A stretch of 64,000 nt of DNA from IMG/VR virus record IMGVR_UViG_3300045141_000130, positions 1 to 64,000 of that record; one strand, written 5' to 3'. Positions 1-6,829 of this stretch are shown here, piece by piece (position 1 is the first letter of the stretch; each line of letters begins with the position of its first letter). Source of the DNA: a virus. The notes under the pieces were generated by a model. It searched no databases, was not told the DNA's origin, and saw only the letters and a program-made list of their open reading frames with translations. The translations under genes were made by a program, and so were the position numbers.

Positions 1-58
1 TCGTTGCAGAACTGAAGCTCCAGGAAGAACTCGGAGTCGTACCTCAGCCTGCTTCGAT
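1..58 (-). CDS. Frameshifted C-terminal extension of the tail assembly chaperone (partial)
   Basis: After a -1 slip at the heptamer at 59-65, the reading frame stays open to the window edge and encodes YDSEFFLELQFCN near its end. This type of sequence is usual in the second reading frame (the T part) of siphovirus tail assembly chaperones. The gene is cut by the window edge. In the family the G-T fusion is made at low frequency and binds the tape measure protein during tail assembly. The frame is visible in the sequence; the function is inferred. Confidence 0.65.
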
Positions 59-457
59 AGGGTTTAGGTCCACCCGGGCATTGCACAGTTCCACGGCCTG
101 CCAGAACAGGGCGGAGACCTCCCCGCGGTTCCAGTTCTCCGCGGTCCACACCTCGGACCAGCCCTTGGCGTCGATGTCCGGCTCGACACACACAGCGGCC
201 AGCAGGGCCGGTGCGAACGTGTCGGTGTTGAACGTGGAGCCGTTGACCTTCTGGTCGCTCGTCGGGGGGTGCTTGGTCAGCAGTGCGTCGTAACGCCTGG
301 ACCCGATCGAGATGAACAGGAAGCTGATGTCCGAGGCGTCCGGCCCGAACGGGGCGGTGAACTCCAGTCGGGTCGGCTTCTTCCCGAGCAGGTCTTCCAG
401 GGTTGCGCGCTTGGGGGTGTCCGACCGTTGTTTGGTCGTCACCTGGGCTGATGCCAT
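44..457 (-). CDS. Tail assembly chaperone (G-type product)
   Basis: A 137-residue protein encoded directly after the tail tube gene, the usual place for the chaperone that coats the tape measure protein before tail tube polymerisation. The N-terminus is basic and low-complexity, followed by a compact alpha/beta region ending WQAVELCNARVDLNPIEAG. A slippery heptamer lies six codons before the stop, which supports the assignment more strongly than the protein sequence does. The tape measure gene should lie just beyond the left edge. Confidence 0.72.
   Translation of the reverse strand: MASAQVTTKQRSDTPKRATLEDLLGKKPTRLEFTAPFGPDASDISFLFISIGSRRYDALLTKHPPTSDQKVNGSTFNTDTFAPALLAAVCVEPDIDAKGWSEVWTAENWNRGEVSALFWQAVELCNARVDLNPIEAG
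59..65 (-). promoter_or_regulatory. -1 ribosomal slippery heptamer AAACCCT
   Basis: On the minus strand the sequence A AAC CCT fits the X XXY YYZ rule exactly, and its first base is the third position of a Leu codon of the upstream chaperone gene. The zero-frame stop lies 13-15 nt further on. A slip of -1 would read AAA CCC and enter the open frame that runs off the window edge. This is the classical arrangement in long-tailed phages. Confidence 0.7.
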
Positions 458-539
458 GGGGTTCCCTTCGATGCCCGACGCGAGACGCGCCGAGCATATC
501 CGGGACTATCTGCACAAAGTCCACACCGGCATCAGGAGA

Positions 540-1004
540 TCAGGTCAGAACCGAGTCCTCGCTCGGTTCGACAGGGACCGAGAACGTGGTGGTGAAGGTC
601 TGCACGGTGTTGTTGGTCATGTTGGAGGCGGTGCGGCTGATCACCCGGATCGGCCAGACCTCCAGCTTGTCGCCCGCCACCGAGGGCTTGCCGCCGTAGC
701 GCGAGACGAACACGCAGCCCTCCGTGGCACGGGGCAGCGTCTCCCAGGCGAGGTCGTCCTCGTCATCCCGATAGGCGTCCAAGGTCGCCGTCGCCGTGGT
801 GGTGCCCGGGATCGAGGTCTCGAACAGGGTGGCGAGACTCGGTGTGGGCAGAGCACTGCCGGTGGCGGAGAAGTTCAGGCCGGAAATGTAGTCGGTCAGG
901 TCGACCGCAGCCGTGACCTCGGAGACCGAGGGCTTCGAGAGGTCGGCAGGGACCGTGGGCGAGAACCCGATGTAGCTGTTCTCGTTCGGGATGAAGCGGG
1001 ACAT
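540..1004 (-). CDS. Major tail (tail tube) protein
   Basis: A 154-residue protein of mainly beta character, starting MSRFIPNENSYIGF. It lies between the tail terminator/small tail genes and the chaperone, which is the standard place of the tube monomer that polymerises around the tape measure. Residues include LETLPRATEG-like and CVFVSRYGG stretches that resemble the beta-sandwich tube proteins of actinophages. The start follows an AGGAG-type site at good spacing. The call rests on length, position and composition. Confidence 0.68.
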   Translation of the reverse strand: MSRFIPNENSYIGFSPTVPADLSKPSVSEVTAAVDLTDYISGLNFSATGSALPTPSLATLFETSIPGTTTATATLDAYRDDEDDLAWETLPRATEGCVFVSRYGGKPSVAGDKLEVWPIRVISRTASNMTNNTVQTFTTTFSVPVEPSEDSVLT

Positions 1005-1024
1005 TGTCTACTCCTCGCTCTGGG

Positions 1025-1261
1025 CTAGCCTGCTGAGTCCAGTGTCTCGGCGCTGTCACTACGCGCCGAGACCCGCTTCACCGGCGCCTTGGCAGCCTTT
1101 TTGGCGGTCGACGTCGGTGCCACCCGCTTCACCGGGGCCTTCTTGGCGGGCTTCTCCTTGGCCAGCGACCAGCCGTTGCGCTCCCAGGCCTCCAGCGAGG
1201 ACTCGTTGACGACGCCCTTCTCGCCGTTGGGACCGACGATGTGGACGGTGGGGATTGCCAT
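1025..1261 (-). CDS. Small Lys/Ala-rich protein between tail terminator and tail tube
   Basis: A 78-residue protein whose first 35 residues (MAIPTVHIVGPNGEKGVV) look folded and whose remainder is a Lys/Ala/Pro/Ser-rich tail with the repeated unit APVKRV, seen twice about 17 residues apart. The start overlaps the previous stop in an ATGA junction. The basic tail resembles DNA-binding or disordered tails on small virion proteins. Function unknown; probably a virion or assembly component given its place. Confidence 0.6.
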   Translation of the reverse strand: MAIPTVHIVGPNGEKGVVNESSLEAWERNGWSLAKEKPAKKAPVKRVAPTSTAKKAAKAPVKRVSARSDSAETLDSAG

Positions 1262-1716
1262 CACAGTTCCTTTCCGATCCAGACGGTGAGCCCGTCCTGT
1301 TGATGCCAAAACGGCGGGTTGGTGACGCTGATGCGCTGCGGCTGCCCGATGCTGTCGTGGCGCACCTGGATGATTTTGTAGTCGCTGACGCCCAGTTGGA
1401 TCTTGGTGAACCGCAGCGAGTCCACCGCCCCGCGCAACGTGTCGGCAGTCCAGCTGCACTGGTCGCGGCGGATGCCGAAGCACTCCACCATGTACGGCAT
1501 CCGCCAGTCGGCCTGACTGTCGGACAGCGGGCCGTCGGAGCGGTCCGCTGTGAGTTCGGAGAGCACCGCGAACGGCTCGTAGGTGGCGCCGGGCAGGTTC
1601 GGCTGCCCGATCCAGGAGGCGTCCGGCAGTTCCCCGTCGCCGACGTCCGGCAGCAGGTCCCGCAGGGCGGTCAGCACCGCCGCAGTCAGCGGGGAGCGGG
1701 CCAGGGTGGTGGCCAT
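1261..1716 (-). CDS. Tail terminator protein
   Basis: A 151-residue alpha/beta protein. The start ATG at 1716 shares a base with the preceding TGA. It follows the HK97-gp10-like gene and precedes the tail tube gene, as tail terminators do. The segment with paired Cys and Trp (ECFGIRRDQCSWTADTLRGA) and the final WIGKEL strand are compatible with the minor-tail/terminator fold that caps the tube and joins it to the head. Assigned by order more than by motif. Confidence 0.6.
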   Translation of the reverse strand: MATTLARSPLTAAVLTALRDLLPDVGDGELPDASWIGQPNLPGATYEPFAVLSELTADRSDGPLSDSQADWRMPYMVECFGIRRDQCSWTADTLRGAVDSLRFTKIQLGVSDYKIIQVRHDSIGQPQRISVTNPPFWHQQDGLTVWIGKEL

Positions 1717-1976
1717 CAATGCCCCGCCAGCTTGTCGACGACCTCGTCGGCCATTGACTGCGCCATGGCGTTGGCGATGACACTTGCGGTGTCGGTGGTG
1801 GGCTGGGTGAACGTCCGGCCCGAGAGCGCCTGCCGCAGGGCGGGCCCCGCCTTATAGGGCACCGCCGAGCCGGTTGACTCCATGGCCTTGCCCTGCGCGA
1901 TGGCGTCCGACTTGGCCCGCGCTGCTATGCCGCCGGACAGCTGCAGATCCTTGATCAGGTCTTCGAGATCGTTCAT
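1716..1976 (-). CDS. HK97-gp10-like head-tail joining/tail component
   Basis: An 86-residue, mostly helical protein starting MNDLEDLIKDL, whose ATG overlaps the previous stop (ATGA). Small helical proteins at this point, between head-tail stopper and tail terminator, are typically HK97 gp10-like neck components. The family is usually longer (about 110-140 residues), so this is a short member or a different small neck protein. Confidence 0.5.
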   Translation of the reverse strand: MNDLEDLIKDLQLSGGIAARAKSDAIAQGKAMESTGSAVPYKAGPALRQALSGRTFTQPTTDTASVIANAMAQSMADEVVDKLAGH

Positions 1977-2431
1977 GGCGTGTACCCCGTGCCCTTGCCG
2001 GTCCAGTACTCGCTGTACCCCCAGGCGACGCACTGCATCCGGCGGGCATCGCCGAACAGGCCGCCGCCCTCCACCTCGATGACGCGCAGCGCCACCCCGT
2101 TCATGGTCTGGTCGGCCCCGCCGTCCACCACTTCGATGACGTCGTCCTGCTGTGGCAGCGGCGAGGACCAGGGGATGGAGACGGTGACGGCCCGCTGGTC
2201 GAACTCGCCCGGACCCACCGAGATGCTGCCCTGCCCGGACACCAGGTGCAGGCGGGCGATGCCGGTGTAGACCTCGGTGGCCCCGGCCATGCCGGACACC
2301 ACACCGGTGGCCGGGTTCAGCGCGCCCCGCCCGCCGCGGCGGATGGTGACCTGGCCGTCCATGTTGGATTCGGTGAAGGCCCGGACGTGACGGCGGGCGT
2401 CGTCGAGCAGGAACGTGCCGGGCCCGGTCAT
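1973..2431 (-). CDS. Head-tail stopper/connector (second neck ring)
   Basis: A 152-residue beta-rich protein with the IRRGGRGALNPATGVVSG segment (residues about 30-48) and a C-terminal RVIEVEGGGLFGDARRMQCVAWG region, reminiscent of the DUF6093-type head-tail stoppers of actinophages. It overlaps its neighbours in ATGA junctions. It should close the portal channel before tail joining. Assigned by family resemblance and order. Confidence 0.55.
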   Translation of the reverse strand: MTGPGTFLLDDARRHVRAFTESNMDGQVTIRRGGRGALNPATGVVSGMAGATEVYTGIARLHLVSGQGSISVGPGEFDQRAVTVSIPWSSPLPQQDDVIEVVDGGADQTMNGVALRVIEVEGGGLFGDARRMQCVAWGYSEYWTGKGTGYTP

Positions 2432-2943
2432 GGCGACTGCTCGATGTCTCCGTTGTTGGGCCCGTAGTAGCCGCCAGCGCCCGAGTAGAAGTACTCGGCG
2501 TTCCAGCCGCCGTCCTGACGGAAGGCCTCCGGGTTGTCGTTCATGCCGACACCGAAGTTCGGCGGGTCCACACCCGGCGGGGGACCCTCGTTGGCGAGGA
2601 TGCCGCCCACGTAGGGGAAGGCACCGGCCTCGGTGAGACGCTTCTCCGTCTTGCGCAACTCGGCCGCCAGGGCGTTGTAACGCTGCTGCAGCTGATCGCC
2701 GGAGTAGGACACGCCGTCGGCGTTGATGTTGACCCAGCCGACGTACTTGGCGGCGATCATGTCGCAGCAGGCCGCGGCGATCAGCACCGGCGACACGGTG
2801 GTGTTACCGCTGGAGTCGTTCTCGTAGAAGCTGATGACGTAGGTGATCTCGGGGTCCGACAGGAACGGCGTCGCGCCGGTGTCCTGCGCCCAGAACCGAA
2901 CCGCGTCGAGTTCGGAGTCGGAGGGGTCGCCGCTGTACGGCAT
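2428..2943 (-). CDS. Head-tail adaptor (gp6-like connector)
   Basis: A 171-residue protein. Its helical N-terminal part (about residues 1-110) has the pattern of gp6-like adaptors, including CCDMIAAKYVGW, and GVSYSGDQLQQRYNALAAEL is a typical signature of these proteins. The Pro/Gly/Asn/Tyr-rich C-terminus appears unstructured. It follows the capsid genes and precedes the stopper, in keeping with the first neck ring on the portal. Confidence 0.62.
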   Translation of the reverse strand: MPYSGDPSDSELDAVRFWAQDTGATPFLSDPEITYVISFYENDSSGNTTVSPVLIAAACCDMIAAKYVGWVNINADGVSYSGDQLQQRYNALAAELRKTEKRLTEAGAFPYVGGILANEGPPPGVDPPNFGVGMNDNPEAFRQDGGWNAEYFYSGAGGYYGPNNGDIEQSP

Positions 2944-3296
2944 CAGCCCTCCAGCGGCTCGGGAAGCTCGACGAGGATGGGCTCCTTACGGGCACGCCGC
3001 ACACGGGGTGCCGGGGCGGGCTCGGCCTCGGAGGGCTCCTGCATCACCGTCGCCTCGGAGGCGGGCGGGTCGTAGGCCGCGACACCCAGCTGGGCGTAGA
3101 TCGCGTCGGCCTGCTCCGGGCAGTACTTCTGGACGGCGGCCGACAGGTCCTTGAGGGTGGTGTCGACCTCGACCATCTCCCCGGCCCGGACCAGGGACTC
3201 CACCAGTCGCCAGGTGTGCGCCTCGGGTACCGGCTCCCCCGGCTCCCGGTACGTCGTACCGATCAGCAACCGGCGGCGAGCCTCGTAGCTTCTCAC
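2943..3296 (-). CDS. Head protein of unknown function after the major capsid gene
   Basis: A 117-residue protein with a GTG start 4-5 nt behind AAAGGAGGT, an unusually tight spacing. The first 80 residues look folded; the last 40 are rich in Glu, Pro, Ala and Arg (APAPRVRRARKEPIL). Small genes between major capsid and the first connector often encode adaptor or disordered head components. No family recognised. Confidence 0.6.
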   Translation of the reverse strand: MRSYEARRRLLIGTTYREPGEPVPEAHTWRLVESLVRAGEMVEVDTTLKDLSAAVQKYCPEQADAIYAQLGVAAYDPPASEATVMQEPSEAEPAPAPRVRRARKEPILVELPEPLEG

Positions 3297-3317
3297 CGGT
3301 ACCTCCTTTGGCGCACT

Positions 3318-3359
3318 CCGGGCCGCGGCCTCCCCGAGGGGGAGAAGGACGCGGCCCGG
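3318..3359 (-). terminator. Strong stem-loop downstream of the major capsid gene
   Basis: Outer arms CCGGGCCGCG and CGCGGCCCGG (10 bp) enclose an inner CTCCCC/GGGGAG hairpin. It lies in the 76-nt gap after the capsid stop. There is no U-tract, so it is more likely an attenuator or 3'-end stabiliser than a full terminator. Such placement would let the capsid mRNA accumulate above the distal connector genes. Confidence 0.6.
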
Positions 3360-3372
3360 GGTACGTGCTGAG

Positions 3373-4374
3373 TCAGGAGACGACGCTGTTGTAGAAGATG
3401 CCGCAGTCCCGGCTGACCTGCTTCAAGGCGTATGCGGCCTCGCCCTCGATCCGGTCCGACTTGATCTTCGGGTCGTAGAAGTTGGACATCGAGAGCCCGG
3501 CGCCGTTGCCTGCGCCATATCCGCGCCAGTTGAACGTGTAGCCCGCGCTGGGTTCCAGCAGGGACGGACGGTCCGGCGCGTAGCCGATCAGCATCGACTT
3601 GCTGTTCAGGATGAAGCTGTAGGTCGCGGCGGCGTCCTGCGCCTTCGCGTCCGGGATCTTCGGCCCGGTGGCCTGGGATGAGTAGGCGATGTAGAGCTTC
3701 GGGATGCCCAGGAACTCCGCCACCAGGTCCTGCGTGACGACGCCCTTCTGGGTGTACTTGATCCTGTCCAGGATCGCCGGGTGGTTCTGTAGCGCCTTCC
3801 ACACATCGGTGCCGAGCACCCCGAAGGAGACGCCGCGGCCCACCGACAGGCGGAAGGCGATCAGCCACGCGGTGGAGTCCTTCAGCGGGTCCGAGGAGGC
3901 CTGGTCCCACTGGACGAACTGGCCTGCCGTGGGGGCTGTAGTTACACCCGTGTACTCCAGGCCCCACACCCCGGTCTTGAAGAAGGTGCTGGCCCACAGC
4001 TGGTCCTTCTGCCGCAGCAGATGCTGCGTGACCAGGCGGGAGGCGTCCGAGTCCAGGTTCCAGTTGCTGTCCGCATTGGCCCTGGTCTGCGCGTCGATGT
4101 CGACGTGCGCGGCGTAGACGTCGCAGTAGAAGTTGTCGGTCTGGTTGGACCAGCCGATCCCAGCCGACTCGGTGCCAGGGGCACGCTTCTCGGCGTCGCT
4201 GCGCCGCCAGTCGGACTTCGAGTACTTCCAGAACACGTCCGAGCGCTTGTCGACCGGCAGGGCCGGAAAGACCTTGTCGGCGATGAAGTCGTTCGTGTCC
4301 TGGAAATAGGCGACCGAGACACCGGTCAGCGCACCGTCGATGTGGAGGTCTGGCCCTCCGGGCGTCATAGGCAT
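3373..4374 (-). CDS. Major capsid protein
   Basis: A 333-residue protein starting MPMTPGGPDLHIDGALTGV behind a GAGAGGTA site. It lacks the long N-terminal scaffold seen in HK97 and instead follows a separate scaffold gene and a decoration gene. The segments FIADKVFPALPVDKRSDVF and FGVLGTDVWKALQNHPAI are characteristic of actinophage capsid proteins of the HK97 fold that carry a free-standing decoration protein. It should form the icosahedral shell. Confidence 0.85.
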   Translation of the reverse strand: MPMTPGGPDLHIDGALTGVSVAYFQDTNDFIADKVFPALPVDKRSDVFWKYSKSDWRRSDAEKRAPGTESAGIGWSNQTDNFYCDVYAAHVDIDAQTRANADSNWNLDSDASRLVTQHLLRQKDQLWASTFFKTGVWGLEYTGVTTAPTAGQFVQWDQASSDPLKDSTAWLIAFRLSVGRGVSFGVLGTDVWKALQNHPAILDRIKYTQKGVVTQDLVAEFLGIPKLYIAYSSQATGPKIPDAKAQDAAATYSFILNSKSMLIGYAPDRPSLLEPSAGYTFNWRGYGAGNGAGLSMSNFYDPKIKSDRIEGEAAYALKQVSRDCGIFYNSVVS

Positions 4375-4387
4375 GTCGGGCTACCTC

Positions 4388-4798
4388 TCAGATCCTGATC
4401 AGCACGGCGGCGAGGGCACCGGCGGCGCCCGCTTCGATGCAGGTCCCGAGGATCGTGTCGGTGCCCGGCGTCCCGACAATCCCGTTGCCGCTCGCGTCGG
4501 ACTTGACCGGGTTCCCAGCGACCAGACCGCCCGCCCCGGCCATCAACAGGGTGACCCCCGAAATGGCGATGCTGGATGCCTCGCCGACCTTCTGCGGCTT
4601 GTTCTGCAGTACCCCGATCGCGTCGCCACCGGCGGCGGAAACGGAGCCTGCGATGTGGCTGCCGGTCACCTTCACGAAGGTGAACTGCTTGCCGAAGTTC
4701 GGGTCGGTGGACCCGGCCATGCCGGGAACGCCGGTGCGAATGCCGATGGAGGCATCGGCATCCAGCGAGATCCGGCGCTGGGTTTCGTCGTAGGCCAT
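4388..4798 (-). CDS. Head decoration protein
   Basis: A 136-residue Gly/Ala-rich protein with the segments GDAIGVLQNKP and GNPVKSDASGNGIV, which resemble the small beta-barrel capsid decoration proteins (DUF2190-like) encoded just before a major capsid gene. These trimers cement the shell lattice. Good AGGAG site before the ATG. Position between scaffold and capsid supports the call. Confidence 0.72.
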   Translation of the reverse strand: MAYDETQRRISLDADASIGIRTGVPGMAGSTDPNFGKQFTFVKVTGSHIAGSVSAAGGDAIGVLQNKPQKVGEASSIAISGVTLLMAGAGGLVAGNPVKSDASGNGIVGTPGTDTILGTCIEAGAAGALAAVLIRI

Positions 4799-4809
4799 GA
4801 CTCAGCTCC

Positions 4810-5637
4810 TCAGCGGTTTCGCTCTGACCGGTAGGCGTCGTACGCCTCCGGGTTGCTGTCGAAGAAGGCCGAGATGGCCCCGGCCTTGGAGAGCCCGCCG
4901 TCGGACTTGGAGACCTGCTCGTCCAGGAAGGCGTCGATCTGTGAGATCGGGTCGTCCGGGATGCCGGAGGAGTCGAAACCGGCCTCCATGTAAAGCATCT
5001 CGCCCGCGGCGGCCAGCGCCTTGTGGATGACGGCGCAGTCGTCGTAGGACATGACCTCGGCCATGCGCATGATGACGGGGCCGAGTTCCTCCGGGTCGAT
5101 CGGCACGTTGTACTCGGCCGCCTTGGAGATGTACTCCCGCTGGAGGCGGAGGTCCCGCTCGCTCTTGGCGATCTCGGTTGCGTGGTTCAGCTGCGCCTCG
5201 GCGTACTCGGCACGCTTGCTCAGCGTGCTGAACGCCTTGGACAGCACCGCATCCCGGTCGTCCTCGCTGACCGCCTTGGCGAGTTCGGAGCGGATCCCGG
5301 CGACTACCGGGTCGAAGCCGAATGCCGACTTGCCGACCGCCACCAGTTCCCCGTCCTCGTCTTCGACGAGGTACTCGTCCTCGTCCCCGTCACCGTCGTC
5401 GTCTTCCTCGAAGACGATCTGGTACTGGTTGCCGTCCTCGTCCTCGATGACGTCACCCTCATCGAAATCGCTCAGGTCGACGGGGTTTCCGTACTCGTCG
5501 TAGAACTCCTCGTCCATCCCTACCTCCGAGTCGGCGCGCTTGGCGATCACGATCGCTGCCGGTGGGCAGGCTGCCCGATCGACGAGAGAGATCTCGTCAA
5601 TCTCCATGTCCTTGACTATCTGGACTGGCCGCGGCAT
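4810..5637 (-). CDS. Scaffolding protein
   Basis: A 275-residue acidic protein; I take the ATG at 5637, seven nt behind AAGGAGG, rather than an upstream start. The N-terminus (DEISLVDRAACPPAAIVIAK) resembles the edge of actinophage capsid-maturation proteins. Residues about 40-105 are extremely rich in Asp/Glu, and the rest is helical (about 115-260). It carries a KSAFGF motif related to KSAFGVED in the two proteins encoded just upstream. As a scaffold it would template capsid assembly and then leave, possibly after proteolysis. Confidence 0.6.
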   Translation of the reverse strand: MPRPVQIVKDMEIDEISLVDRAACPPAAIVIAKRADSEVGMDEEFYDEYGNPVDLSDFDEGDVIEDEDGNQYQIVFEEDDDGDGDEDEYLVEDEDGELVAVGKSAFGFDPVVAGIRSELAKAVSEDDRDAVLSKAFSTLSKRAEYAEAQLNHATEIAKSERDLRLQREYISKAAEYNVPIDPEELGPVIMRMAEVMSYDDCAVIHKALAAAGEMLYMEAGFDSSGIPDDPISQIDAFLDEQVSKSDGGLSKAGAISAFFDSNPEAYDAYRSERNR

Positions 5638-5693
5638 CTGTTCGCCTCCTTGGTTCAAGTCTCAGAGGCTTCGCAACACGCAGGGAAACGACT

Positions 5694-6818
5694 TCAGTTG
5701 TTGCGACGGCTCGCGCCGTACGCGGCACCACCACCGGCCAGACCGGCGCCACCGGCGCCGTACAGGACCGGCTTCACGCCGGGCACATGCGTGTACTGGC
5801 GGGCCAGTCCGCCCATGGCGCGCACGCTGTCGCCAGCGGTGTTCAACTGCCCGGCAGCCTTCGCACCACCGACGTAGGCGTTGGTGGTGGCACCCAGACG
5901 GCCCGGCATCTGCTTCAGGGTGGGCACGATCGCCTTCGCCCTGGCCTTCAACGGGCCTCCCACGTCGCCCGCGACCTTCTTACCGGCGCCGACCAGCGGC
6001 TTGAGCAGGTCGCCACCCACGCCCTTCTTGACCTGGCGGTTGTGGTAGGCGGCGTAGCCACCTGCGCCACCGGCCGCCGCGGCTGCGCCACCGGCGGTGT
6101 ACAGGGCGGGCTTCACGCCGGGGACCTGCAGGGCCTGACGTCCGGCGTAACCGGCGGTCCGGACAGCGGCGCCCGGGGTTTCCATCCGTCCGGCCTTCTC
6201 CTCCCCGCGCACCGCGGCGTTGACCGTCCTGCCGACACGTCCCGGCATGGCGCGAACATCCCTGACCGCGCCACGGAGGGCATTCGGCACCTGCCGGTGC
6301 TTCCCGCCGCCCCGGAGTTCTGCAGCGGCGCTCCGGCCGACCACGCGGGCCTTCCTGGCCGCGACACGGGCGGGACGGGTGAGCGGCCGAACCAGATCGC
6401 CCGCCGCCGACTTGAAGATCCGGTCGTCTTCGACGCCGAACGCGCTCTTTGCCATGCCGTTTGCCTCTCCGCTCGGGTGTGACTTGTGCCAAGCCGTGAT
6501 GGCGCCCGCTGCGCCCCCGGCGACGCCGATGGTTCCTGCTGCAACGGCGCCCAACTTGCCGTGGATGCGAGCACCTTCGTGACGCGAGATGTCCTTGATC
6601 GCCTGCCGTGAGGCAGCCAGGTTCTTGGGCTGCTGCCACACCTTCCAGGTGCGCTTCGGCTGGGGCATCGAAGACCGGATTTTCTGCGCCGCCTGGCCGT
6701 GATGCCGGGCGTACAGCGCCGCACCGGTCGCGCCTGCCGCACCTGCCGCGCCTGCACCGGCGCCGCCGTACTCGATGTCCTGGTCGGTGATGGCCTTGTA
6801 GACCTGGTAGACAGCCAT
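5694..6818 (-). CDS. Gly/Ala-rich repetitive head-region protein with glycine-zipper segments
   Basis: A 374-residue basic protein not recognised as any family. It has at least three Gly/Ala-rich hydrophobic stretches (about 18-38, 88-110, 260-280 and again at the end) and the motif KSAFGVED near residue 125. The C-terminal two thirds contain a tandem duplication of about 105 residues: each copy has GDL(V/L)(R/K)PL, then MPGR(V/L)G, then VPGVKP(A/V)LY and a final Gly/Ala segment. Encoded between the protease/scaffold genes. Could be an internal head protein that enters the host membrane during DNA ejection; this is inference. Confidence 0.6.
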   Translation of the reverse strand: MAVYQVYKAITDQDIEYGGAGAGAAGAAGATGAALYARHHGQAAQKIRSSMPQPKRTWKVWQQPKNLAASRQAIKDISRHEGARIHGKLGAVAAGTIGVAGGAAGAITAWHKSHPSGEANGMAKSAFGVEDDRIFKSAAGDLVRPLTRPARVAARKARVVGRSAAAELRGGGKHRQVPNALRGAVRDVRAMPGRVGRTVNAAVRGEEKAGRMETPGAAVRTAGYAGRQALQVPGVKPALYTAGGAAAAAGGAGGYAAYHNRQVKKGVGGDLLKPLVGAGKKVAGDVGGPLKARAKAIVPTLKQMPGRLGATTNAYVGGAKAAGQLNTAGDSVRAMGGLARQYTHVPGVKPVLYGAGGAGLAGGGAAYGASRRNN

Positions 6819-6829
6819 GGCGACTCCTC

